64,000 nt of DNA from Streptomyces yatensis (GTDB lineage: Bacteria; Actinomycetota; Actinomycetes; Streptomycetales; Streptomycetaceae), in the NCBI RefSeq assembly GCF_018069625.1, contig NZ_CP072941.1:5890001-5954000 (forward strand), in the 5' to 3' direction. The translations under genes were made by a program, and so were the position numbers. Shown piece by piece: positions 1-10,077 of this stretch; the stretch's first letter is position 1, and every line of letters starts with the position of its first letter. A model generated the notes under the pieces. The model did no database searches and was not told where the DNA came from. It was given only the letters and a program-made list of their open reading frames with translations.

Positions 1-185
1 AGGGGGAATGAGCCAGGGGAATCGGGGCAGGCGGTGTCCGAGCCCCCCACGGGTGCGGCACTGGGCGGCCGCCTGCACTCCCCCTCCTGGCAGGCGGCCG
101 CCAAAGTGCGCGAGGTCCGGACGCGCGGTGAGCGGTTACACAGTGGCCCGAGAGAACCTGGGCCAGGTGCCGTCGGATAGCCTGA

Positions 186-1232
<1,047 letters not shown>

Positions 1233-1253
1233 CGCGCCCCACCGAGGCCGTTT

Positions 1254-1299
1254 CCGAAGGGTCACACTCCGGTTTTCACTCCGGAGTGTGACCCTTCGG
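1254..1299. terminator. mdh terminator hairpin
   Basis: A perfect 19-bp inverted repeat (1254-1272 with 1281-1299) encloses an 8-base loop, 22 bases after the mdh stop. There is no T-tract, as is common for Streptomyces terminators. Confidence 0.8.
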
Positions 1300-1367
1300 C
1301 TATTCGCTGTAATTGCGGGCCATCTTCCCCTAGCGTGGAGGTAGTTGCTACGGCCTCGGGGGGAAAC

Positions 1368-3179
1368 ATGGCCAACACGCGCGATGATCATTCTTTAGGC
1401 GATCACTCCGCTCATCTGCCGCGGCCGCGGCCGGACTCTTCACCGGTCGTCCCCTCTCCTCCTGCAGCCGACGATGCGTCCCCCTATGCCACCAGCGAGG
1501 CCACCCGGCTGCTGTGCGCGGGCACCTATCTGGACGACGACTTCCGGGACGCGGTCCTGGACGAGCTGTATGTCCACGAGGAGCGGGCCGTGGCGCCCTC
1601 GCTGGGCGTCGACGCGGCCCGGGTGCTCGCGCACGCGCTGCGCGCTCGCCGTCTGGAGGCATGCTGGACCGCGCTGCTGGTGTCCTTATGGGTGCTGGAC
1701 TTTCTGCTGGCGCAGGGCTTCTTCTATCTGTTCCTGCTGTCCTGCGCGCTGCTTCTGCTGGCGGCCTGGGCCAGGGGCGGCGCCATGGGCCCCTTCCGCG
1801 CCGACTATCCCGGGGCCGACGGGGTCACCGTCACCCGGCGGCGGGCGGCCGCGGTGCTGCGCGTGCTCGGCTGTCTGATCCTGCTGTCCTATGCGGTCTC
1901 CGCCGGGACACAGGCGTTCACGGGCGAGCCCGGTACGAGCGGGCTGCAGGACGTCGCACCGGCCCTGGCGGCCGGGTCGGACACCAGCGCCGCCTGGTTC
2001 GCGCTGGTGATCCCGGCCGTGATGGCCGCCGCGGTCGCCCTGCACCGTGAGCATGTTGCCCGGGTGCTGGCCACCGACCTGGAGCCGGAGACCTTCTCCG
2101 ACCTCGCCGCGGACCCCGCGGAGCGGTTCGAGGGCGGGCGCTTCCAGCGGGTGCGGGCCCTCATCCGCCGCGAGCAGCACTCACCGGTGATCCTCTACCA
2201 CGATCGCCACCCCTTCCTCGGGGCCGGCACCGCCCATGACACCTGGACCCTCGCCGTCGAGCTGCGGCCGCGTGAGGGCGGCGATCCGGCGCCGCTGGAC
2301 AACCGCGTGATCCTGGAGCGGATCCGCCCGCTGGTCGAGAAGTTGCGCACCCCCTCGACCCAGGGCACCGCCGCCGTTCAGGGCGCCGCCTCCGCTCAGG
2401 GCACCGCCCGGCCCGCCGCCGCGAGCCGCGACCGGCTGCGCGGCCTGGAGCTCGACGAATGCGTCTTCCTCAAGGTCACCGGACTGCGGAGCCGCTCCTT
2501 CGTGCCGTACGGCGAGGCGGACTTCGCCCGGGAGCGGGCGGAGGCCGTAGAGGAGGGCGGAGAGGTCCGCCGGCACTTTCTGCGCATCCGCGTCGGCGCA
2601 TGGCGGGAAGAGGTGGTCACCACCGTCTTCGTGCGGGTGCATACGCAGGGCGGCATGCTGATGCTGGAGTTCGCGCCGCATGTGCTGCGCCCGATCCGGC
2701 CGGACTTCCGGGCGGTCGACCGGCTCTCCGACTCGCACCGCCGCGGCGGGTTGCCGGGGAAGGCGGTCTGGGCGCTCGGGAGGACCCCCACGGCGGCGGG
2801 CCGGGCGGTCATTCACGCCTTCCGCTCGGCCGCCTTCGTCTGGCGGATGTACGCGGGGGGTTATGAGGCGGCCATCCCCGACGGGCCCTGGATCTCGGTG
2901 CGGGAGCTGGGCAGCGACGCCGGCGCATCGCTCTTCCAGGAGATGGACGTCAGCCGCTATCTGAAGAGCGTCGAGGACCGGGTGGCCAATGGCGTGCGAA
3001 GGGCGCTCGACGAAGCCGGCTGGGAGACCGGCGAGTTCGAGCAGAAGGTCATCAATGTGAGCGGCGGCGGGGTCTTCATCGAGTCCGCGGCGAACAGCGC
3101 CTTCGGCTTCGGTGACCACAACACGATCAGCAACACCACCGGAACCAATGGAGCGGGAGGCGGCCATGGCGATGGCTGA
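1368..3179 (+). CDS. polytopic membrane protein with C-terminal GDHN motif
   Basis: A 603-aa protein of unknown function. Residues 41-95 are cytoplasm-like. Hydrophobic segments lie near 98-135 (probably two helices), 162-180 and 208-226. A long soluble region follows, with an Ala/Gln-rich linker around 330-360. The last 40 residues are Gly/Asn/Thr-rich and contain FGFGDHNTISN, almost the same motif as in the next product. The ATG at 1368 was chosen because GGGGGGAAAC precedes it; in-frame codons further upstream lack a site. The next gene overlaps its 3' end by 14 bases, so the two are translationally coupled. It may be the membrane partner or effector of an amyloid-type signalling pair (inference only). 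Confidence 0.8.
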   Translation: MANTRDDHSLGDHSAHLPRPRPDSSPVVPSPPAADDASPYATSEATRLLCAGTYLDDDFRDAVLDELYVHEERAVAPSLGVDAARVLAHALRARRLEACWTALLVSLWVLDFLLAQGFFYLFLLSCALLLLAAWARGGAMGPFRADYPGADGVTVTRRRAAAVLRVLGCLILLSYAVSAGTQAFTGEPGTSGLQDVAPALAAGSDTSAAWFALVIPAVMAAAVALHREHVARVLATDLEPETFSDLAADPAERFEGGRFQRVRALIRREQHSPVILYHDRHPFLGAGTAHDTWTLAVELRPREGGDPAPLDNRVILERIRPLVEKLRTPSTQGTAAVQGAASAQGTARPAAASRDRLRGLELDECVFLKVTGLRSRSFVPYGEADFARERAEAVEEGGEVRRHFLRIRVGAWREEVVTTVFVRVHTQGGMLMLEFAPHVLRPIRPDFRAVDRLSDSHRRGGLPGKAVWALGRTPTAAGRAVIHAFRSAAFVWRMYAGGYEAAIPDGPWISVRELGSDAGASLFQEMDVSRYLKSVEDRVANGVRRALDEAGWETGEFEQKVINVSGGGVFIESAANSAFGFGDHNTISNTTGTNGAGGGHGDG

Positions 3180-3627
3180 TACGGAGGACGGCAGCGGTGT
3201 GGGTGGCGGCGGTGCGGACCACACGACCGGCGCGGGCGGTGGCGAGGGCCCGGCGGGCGGCGGCGGACGCACCTTCGGGGACATCAGGTTCGGCAAGGTG
3301 AGCGGCAGTGCCATCGGCATCGGCGACCACAACCACATTGTGAACGGATCGCAGGGGGAGGCCCCCTGCGACCCCGCCTATCAGGAGCTGCTGGAGGCCG
3401 TTCGGCAGCTCGCCGAGGATCTGCGGCGGATGGTCCCGAGCCCGGAGGTCGGCGCGCTCTCCGATGAACTGGACCAGACCCAGGACGAGATCCAGCGCAC
3501 CGGCCGGGCCGGGGCCGGTCGACTGGCCAGGATCCGGGTGATGTTGCAGGACGCGAGCGCCAGTGTCGGCATGCTCGCCTCCGGCGTCGCCGTCGGACAG
3601 GCGGTCGGCGCGCTCCTGGGCGGCTGA
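3166..3627 (+). CDS. small protein with GDHN motif and C-terminal glycine-rich helix
   Basis: A 153-aa protein of unknown function. The first 35 residues are Gly-rich and disordered. Residues 48-60 carry GSAIGIGDHNHIV, which matches the C-terminal motif of the upstream membrane protein. Residues 70-125 look like amphipathic helices with coiled-coil potential. The end, GMLASGVAVGQAVGALLGG, resembles a glycine-zipper membrane helix. GGGAGG five bases before the ATG at 3166 decides the start over ATGs at 3148 and 3172. The gene overlaps the upstream stop by 14 bases, and the next gene begins 1 base after its stop, so this is one operon. Confidence 0.75.
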   Translation: MAMADTEDGSGVGGGGADHTTGAGGGEGPAGGGGRTFGDIRFGKVSGSAIGIGDHNHIVNGSQGEAPCDPAYQELLEAVRQLAEDLRRMVPSPEVGALSDELDQTQDEIQRTGRAGAGRLARIRVMLQDASASVGMLASGVAVGQAVGALLGG

Positions 3628-3628
3628 G

Positions 3629-4423
3629 ATGAGCACACCGGGCGGCGAGGGGGGCCGTCGATGGGACGAGGAGGCCCAGCGGTGGGTGGGGGAGGGCGCG
3701 GAGCCGCCCGCCCCGGGCCGAAGACCACCCAATCCGCATCTGGGCACGGTGCTGCTGGCGGTGCTCGCCGTGGTCCTGGTCGGCGGGATCGGCGTCGGCG
3801 CCTGGAAGCTGGTGTCGGGCGGCGGGGATGACACGTCCGGGGCGGACGGCGGTTCGCCCTCGGCCTCGTCCTGGTCACCGTCGCCGGAGCAGCCCTCGGC
3901 GGTGCCGTCGGAGCCGTTCTCGGAGACGACCTCGGCGCCGCCGTCGGTGTCCGTGGACAGCACACAGGGGCCGCCGGCGGACTATGTGCGCACCACCGAC
4001 GCTGAGGGGTTCCGGCTGGATGTGCCCAGGGACTGGCAGCGGGTCAAGCGGGATACGGGAGTGTTCTACGAATCGTCCGACGCGAGCAGCCTGATCCAGG
4101 TCTTCGCGCTGACCGAGCCCGACGTCACCCCGTACGAGGCGCTGCGCCAGGCGGAGGCGGGGCTCAAGAAGAACCCCGGCTACCAGCGGTATGAGCTGAA
4201 GCGGCTCGGTCCCGGCGACGACGCGGACGCGGAGCTGGAGTACGGCTACCGCAGCGCCAAGTACGGCCCGCGCCGCATACTCGACCGCGCCTTCACCGGC
4301 CCGGACCAGGTGCAGTACGCGGTGCTGGTCGCGGGCCCGGCCGACGACTGGCCGCAGCAGCGGGAGCGGCAGCGCATCGTGCTGGCGTCCTTCTGCCCCA
4401 CCGCCTACTGCCCGGCCAGCTGA
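3629..4423 (+). CDS. single-pass membrane protein, paralog of the next gene
   Basis: A 264-aa protein of unknown function. A short acidic N-terminus is followed by one transmembrane segment (GTVLLAVLAVVLVGGIGVGAW, one residue trimmed) and a Ser/Pro-rich linker. A C-terminal extracytoplasmic domain of about 150 residues contains EGFRLDVPRDW, SLIQVFAL and the ending FCPTAYCPAS. I recall the same domain as an extracellular tail on some Streptomyces Ser/Thr kinases; no kinase domain is present here. The ATG overlaps the end of the preceding gene region (TGAGATGAG), so it is translated with the motif-bearing pair upstream. Confidence 0.8.
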   Translation: MSTPGGEGGRRWDEEAQRWVGEGAEPPAPGRRPPNPHLGTVLLAVLAVVLVGGIGVGAWKLVSGGGDDTSGADGGSPSASSWSPSPEQPSAVPSEPFSETTSAPPSVSVDSTQGPPADYVRTTDAEGFRLDVPRDWQRVKRDTGVFYESSDASSLIQVFALTEPDVTPYEALRQAEAGLKKNPGYQRYELKRLGPGDDADAELEYGYRSAKYGPRRILDRAFTGPDQVQYAVLVAGPADDWPQQRERQRIVLASFCPTAYCPAS

Positions 4424-4581
4424 CCGGGGCGGCGGGGTGGGCACAGGGCGGGGCGCCTTAGGCGACATATCCGTATCGGTGGGGTGACCGAGGGTGGGGA
4501 GGCCCTCGAACCGGGTACACCGATGTCGGCCGGCACGGGTTGTCGGCTTATGGGAGCAGAGTTCCACTATCGGGGGGATAG

Positions 4582-5412
4582 ATGAGCATGCATGACGGGG
4601 GAGTGCCGGGGGCGCCCGAAGCGCCGGGAGGGCCCCGGCAGGACGCCAGGCGGGCACTGCGGGCCTTGGCGGTGACGATCTTCCTGGCCGCGGGGATCGC
4701 GTTCTCCGGCTGGGTGGCCTTCGGCGGCGACGGCACTTCCCGCCATCAGGCGGGTCCGCTGCCCTGGGACCAGGAGAGCCCCACGGCCACGCCGAGCGCG
4801 GACGCCTCGCAGCCGAGCGATCTCTATCCCTCGCCCGGCCCCGAGACCGGTGGGCCCACCGGTCTCCCGACCGATCTCCCCACGGACCTGCCGACCGGGG
4901 CGTCCCCGTCCGCGACGCCCTTCGGCACCCCGTCCTCCCCCTCCCTGACCGGTGCCGCCCCGCCCGCGGGCTACCGCACCCAGGCCGACCCCGCCGGATA
5001 CCACCTCGCGGTCCCGGACGGCTGGGAGCGGACGACCGAGGGCCCCAGCGTCTACTACACCTCGCCCGACGACAGCACCGTGATCCAGGTCTTCGAGCTG
5101 CACGGCCCCGAGTCGACGCCGTACGAGTCCGCCCAGGAGGCCGAGCGGATCGCCTCCACCCACCGCGACTACGAGCAGATCGCCCTCACCCGGCTGGGCT
5201 CGGACGCCCTGGACCCGGCACAGCTGGAGTACACGTACGAGTCCAAGAGCGACGGCCACCGCCGGATACTCGACCGCCGCTTCGCCGCCCCCAACGGCAC
5301 GATGTACGCGGTGCTGGTGATCAGTCCCTCGGGGGACCGGGCGGAAGCGCGGGAGGTCCATCAGGCGGCGGTGGACACCTTCTGTCCGACCGCCTACTGC
5401 ACGGCTTCCTGA
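4582..5412 (+). CDS. single-pass membrane protein, paralog of the preceding gene
   Basis: A 276-aa protein of unknown function, with a cytoplasmic head of about 25 residues, one transmembrane helix (residues about 27-47) and a Pro/Thr/Ser linker. Its C-terminal domain is collinear with that of the previous product: GYHLAVPDGW, TVIQVFEL, RRILDRRF and the ending FCPTAYCTAS. The pair is therefore a tandem duplication that kept the domain while the linker diverged. GGGGGGATAG precedes the ATG at 4582; ATG 4588 is possible. The 158-bp gap upstream suggests a promoter of its own. Confidence 0.8.
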   Translation: MSMHDGGVPGAPEAPGGPRQDARRALRALAVTIFLAAGIAFSGWVAFGGDGTSRHQAGPLPWDQESPTATPSADASQPSDLYPSPGPETGGPTGLPTDLPTDLPTGASPSATPFGTPSSPSLTGAAPPAGYRTQADPAGYHLAVPDGWERTTEGPSVYYTSPDDSTVIQVFELHGPESTPYESAQEAERIASTHRDYEQIALTRLGSDALDPAQLEYTYESKSDGHRRILDRRFAAPNGTMYAVLVISPSGDRAEAREVHQAAVDTFCPTAYCTAS

Positions 5413-5474
5413 CGCGGGGCTGCCTTCGGCATCGCTTTATGACACCGACCGACTAGGCGCATCAGCTCTTGACA

Positions 5475-5486
5475 GATCGGCCGATC
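5475..5486. promoter_or_regulatory. palindrome next to a TTGACA box upstream of the betaine operon
   Basis: A perfect 12-bp palindrome GATCGGCCGATC directly follows a consensus -35 box TTGACA at 5469-5474. That is the place where a repressor would block RNA polymerase. No clear -10 box is seen 17-18 bases downstream, so the promoter reading is tentative. Confidence 0.35.
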
Positions 5487-5562
5487 ATGACCTGTGGGCC
5501 GTCTCTGCCTTCGGATCACGTGAGCCGGCCCACTTTCTCTTGCGAATCACGCATAGGTTCCC

Positions 5563-5627
5563 GCCTTCCGGTTAGGGGTCCATGTTGCTGGCTTGGACCA
5601 GCGGTAAAGCACGCAAAACCGGAAGGC
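5563..5627 (+). promoter_or_regulatory. RNA hairpin that would mask the ribosome binding site of the betaine operon
   Basis: Bases 5563-5573 and 5617-5627 form a perfect 11-bp stem. The right arm contains the purine-rich GGAAGG that serves the GTG start at 5637. An inner stem GGTCCA/TGGACC (about 5577-5599) sits inside the loop. The geometry suggests a translational switch or thermosensor-like element in the leader. I do not recognise it as a named riboswitch class. Confidence 0.4.
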
Positions 5628-5636
5628 AGAATTCAC

Positions 5637-7139
5637 GTGGCGGCAGTCGAGACCATTCATGTGGACGGGGCGTGGCGGGCAGCCGCGTCCGGCGCGCAGC
5701 GGGAGGTTCTCGACCCCGCGGACGCCAAGACCCTCGCCGTCGTCGCGGAGGGTGGTGTCGAGGACACCGACGCGGCGGTCGCGGCCGCGCGGCGCGCCTT
5801 CGACCAGGGCCCCTGGCCTGGGACACCGGTGGCCGAGCGGGCGGCGCTGCTGCGCCGCGTCGCCGAGCTGCTGCAGCGCGACCGCGAGACGATCGCGCTC
5901 ATCGAGAGCCGTGACACCGGCAAGACCCTGGAGGAGGGGCGGGTCGACGTCGACGACGTGACCAATGCCTTCCGCTACTTCGCCGACCTGGCCGCGGGCG
6001 AGTCGGCCGGGCGGGTCATCGACGCGGGCACCCCCGATGTGCACAGCGTCGTGGTCCATGAGCCGGTCGGCGTCTGCGCGATGATCACCCCCTGGAACTA
6101 TCCGCTGCTCCAGGCCAGCTGGAAGATCGCCCCGGCGCTGGCCGCCGGGAACACCTTTGTGATCAAGCCCAGCGAGGTGACCCCGCTGTCCACCGTCCAT
6201 CTGGTGCGGCTGCTGGCCGAGGCCGGGCTGCCGGCCGGGGTGGCCAACCTGGTCACCGGCACGGGCGACCCCGTGGGGGCCCGGCTGTCCGAGCACCCCG
6301 ATGTGGACCTGGTCTCCTTCACCGGCGGGCTGATCAGCGGCACCAAGGTCGCGCAGGCCGCCGCGCCGACGGTCAAGAAGGTCGCGCTGGAACTGGGCGG
6401 CAAGAACCCCAATGTGGTCTTCGCCGACGCCTGCGCCACCGCCGAGGGCTTTGACACCGCCGTCGACCAGGCCCTGAACGCCGCCTTCATCCACAGCGGC
6501 CAGGTCTGCTCCGCCGGTGCCCGGCTGATCATCGAGGAGTCGGTGCGCGAGCGGTTCGTGGCCGAGCTGGCCCGCCGCGCGGAGAAGATCAAGCTGGGCC
6601 GCGGCACCGAGGACGGTGTCGAATGCGGTCCGCTGGTCTCGGCCCAGCAGCTGGACAAGACCGAGGCGTATGTGGCGTCCGCCTTGGAGGAGGGCGCCCT
6701 GCTGCGGTGCGGTGGCAAGCAGCCGGAGCCCAACGAGGTCCGCCCGGCCACCGGCTACTTCTACCTCCCGACCGTGCTCGACCAGTGTCACCGCGAGATG
6801 CGGGTGGTGCGGGAGGAAACCTTTGGGCCGATTCTGACGGTCGAGTCCTTCCAAACCGAGGACGAGGCCGTCACACTCGCCAATGACACGGAGTACGGAC
6901 TGGCCGGCGCCGTCTGGTCCGCCGACACCGCGCGGGCGCGCCGCGTCGCCGCCCGGCTGCGGCACGGCACCGTGTGGATCAACGACTACCACCCCTACCT
7001 TCCGCAGGCCGAATGGGGCGGTTTCGGCAAGTCCGGGGTCGGGCGCGAGCTCGGTCCCGCGGGTCTTGACGAATACCGCGAGACCAAGCACGTCTACGAG
7101 AACCTGCGACCGAGTCCGGTGCGCTGGTTCGCCGGCTGA
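5637..7139 (+). CDS. betaine-aldehyde-type aldehyde dehydrogenase
   Basis: A 500-aa NAD(P)-dependent aldehyde dehydrogenase, probably oxidising betaine aldehyde to glycine betaine. It has the substrate/cofactor motif MITPWNYPLLQ, the cofactor lysine in VIKPSE, catalytic Glu in LELGGKNPN, catalytic Cys in SGQVCSAG, and the late motif EETFGPIL. The GTG at 5637 follows GGAAGGCA and gives the usual family length; reading further upstream would add a tail through the structured leader. It lies first in a run with a GMC dehydrogenase and a betaine-type ABC transporter, which supports the betaine substrate. Other amino-aldehydes are possible. Confidence 0.85.
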   Translation: MAAVETIHVDGAWRAAASGAQREVLDPADAKTLAVVAEGGVEDTDAAVAAARRAFDQGPWPGTPVAERAALLRRVAELLQRDRETIALIESRDTGKTLEEGRVDVDDVTNAFRYFADLAAGESAGRVIDAGTPDVHSVVVHEPVGVCAMITPWNYPLLQASWKIAPALAAGNTFVIKPSEVTPLSTVHLVRLLAEAGLPAGVANLVTGTGDPVGARLSEHPDVDLVSFTGGLISGTKVAQAAAPTVKKVALELGGKNPNVVFADACATAEGFDTAVDQALNAAFIHSGQVCSAGARLIIEESVRERFVAELARRAEKIKLGRGTEDGVECGPLVSAQQLDKTEAYVASALEEGALLRCGGKQPEPNEVRPATGYFYLPTVLDQCHREMRVVREETFGPILTVESFQTEDEAVTLANDTEYGLAGAVWSADTARARRVAARLRHGTVWINDYHPYLPQAEWGGFGKSGVGRELGPAGLDEYRETKHVYENLRPSPVRWFAG

Positions 7140-7344
7140 CGTCCCGCCGCCGGGCCCGCCCGCGGCTCGGCCGGGCCCGGACTCGTCCCCGGGGCCCGGG
7201 CCCGGCCGTACCCGATCACGGCGACCGGCGGGGATCGGCCCGTGGACACCGAGGCACCCAGCAACACCCCCACCCCCAGGGGCGGCAGCCCCCGTCCCGC
7301 ACCGGCGCGAGCCGTTTGGGTAAGACCGCGAGGAGTAACCCCAC

Positions 7345-8927
7345 ATGTCCGTACCTGTCGTATACGACTATGTCGTCATCGGCGGCGGCACCGCAGGATC
7401 GGTGATCGCTTCCCGGCTCACCGAGGACCCGGACATCCGTGTCGCCGTCATCGAGGGCGGACCGTCCGATGTCGACCGGCCCGATGTGCTGACCCTGCGC
7501 CGCTGGCTCGGCCTGCTCGGCGGGGACTTGGACTACGACTACCCCACCACCGAGCAGCCACGCGGAAACTCACATATCCGGCACAGCCGGGCGCGGGTGC
7601 TCGGAGGCTGCTCCTCGCACAACACCCTGATCTCCTTCAAGCCGCTGCCGGGTGACTGGGACGAGTGGGCCGAGGCCGGCGCCGAGGGCTGGGACGCGGA
7701 GTCCATGGACCCGTACTTCCAGCGGCTGCGCAACAACATCGTCCCGGTGGACGAGAAGGACCGGAACGCGATCGCGCGGGACTTCGTCGACGCCGCCCAG
7801 GCCGCCGCCGGGGTGCCGCGGGTCGAGGGGTTCAACAAGAAGCCGTTCCATGAGGGCGTCGGCTTCTTCGACCTCGCGTACCACCCGGAGAACAACAAGC
7901 GCTCCTCGGCGTCCGTCGCCTATCTGCACCCGTTCCTGGACCGGCCCAACCTCCATCTGATGCTGGAGACCTGGGCGTACAAGCTGGAGCTGGACGACAC
8001 CGGCCGGATCACCGGCGTCCATGTGCGCACCAAGGACGGCGAGGAGAACGTCGTGCGGGCCGAGACCGAGGTCCTGGTCTGCGCGGGCGCCGTGGACACC
8101 CCGCGGCTGCTGATGCACTCCGGTATCGGGCCCAAGTCCGATCTGGAGGCGCTGGGCATTCCGGTCGTCCACGATCTGCCGGGTGTCGGCGAGAATCTGC
8201 TCGACCACCCCGAGTCGGTCATCGTGTGGGAGACGGACGGCGCGATCCCGGACAACTCCGCGATGGACTCCGACGCGGGCCTGTTCATCCGGCGGGACCC
8301 CGAATCCCGGGGCCCGGACCTGATGTTCCACTTCTACCAGATCCCGTTCACCGACAATCCGGAGCGGCTGGGCTACGAAAAGCCCGAGCACGGCGTGTCG
8401 ATGACCCCCAACATCCCCAAGCCGCGCAGCCGCGGCCGGCTCTACCTCACCAGCGCCGATCCGTCCGTCAAGCCCGCCCTCGACTTCCGGTACTTCACCG
8501 ACGAGGACGACTACGACGGCCGCACGCTGGTCGACGGCATCCGGGTCGCGCGTGAGATCGCCAAGACCGAACCGCTGGCGAGCTGGCTCAAGCGCGAGGT
8601 GTGCCCGGGCCCGGAGATCACCTCGGACGAGGAGATCAGCGAGTACGCCCGCAAGGTCGCGCACACCGTGTACCACCCGGCGGGCACCTGTCGTATGGGT
8701 GCCCCGTCGGACCAACTCGCCGTGGTCGGCCCGGATCTGCGGATCCGGGGTCTGAACGGCGTCCGTATCGCCGACGCGTCCGTCTTCCCGACGATGCCGG
8801 CCGTGAACCCGATGATCGGAGTCCTGATGGTGGGCGAGAAGTGCGCTGAGCTGCTGTTCGAGGATCGCGACCGGGAACGGCACAGGCCCGACGACCGGGC
8901 TGCCACGCTCGCGCCGGGAGGTGAGGC

Positions 8928-8931
<4 letters not shown>
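7345..8931 (+). CDS. GMC-family oxidoreductase, choline-dehydrogenase-like
   Basis: A 528-aa FAD-dependent glucose-methanol-choline oxidoreductase. The N-terminus holds the dinucleotide motif [18 protein letters not shown] signatures follow at [12 protein letters not shown] and at [15 protein letters not shown], and the C-terminal catalytic His region is HPAGTCRMG...VNPMIG. In this operon it would oxidise choline to betaine aldehyde for the upstream aldehyde dehydrogenase. GAGGAG precedes the ATG. It overlaps the next gene by four bases (GTGA), so the two are translationally coupled. Confidence 0.85.
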
Positions 8932-10031
<1,100 letters not shown>

Positions 10032-10077
10032 CCATCGCCTCGACCCTCGCTCCGCCGGGCGGCACCGGGGGGCGCGT

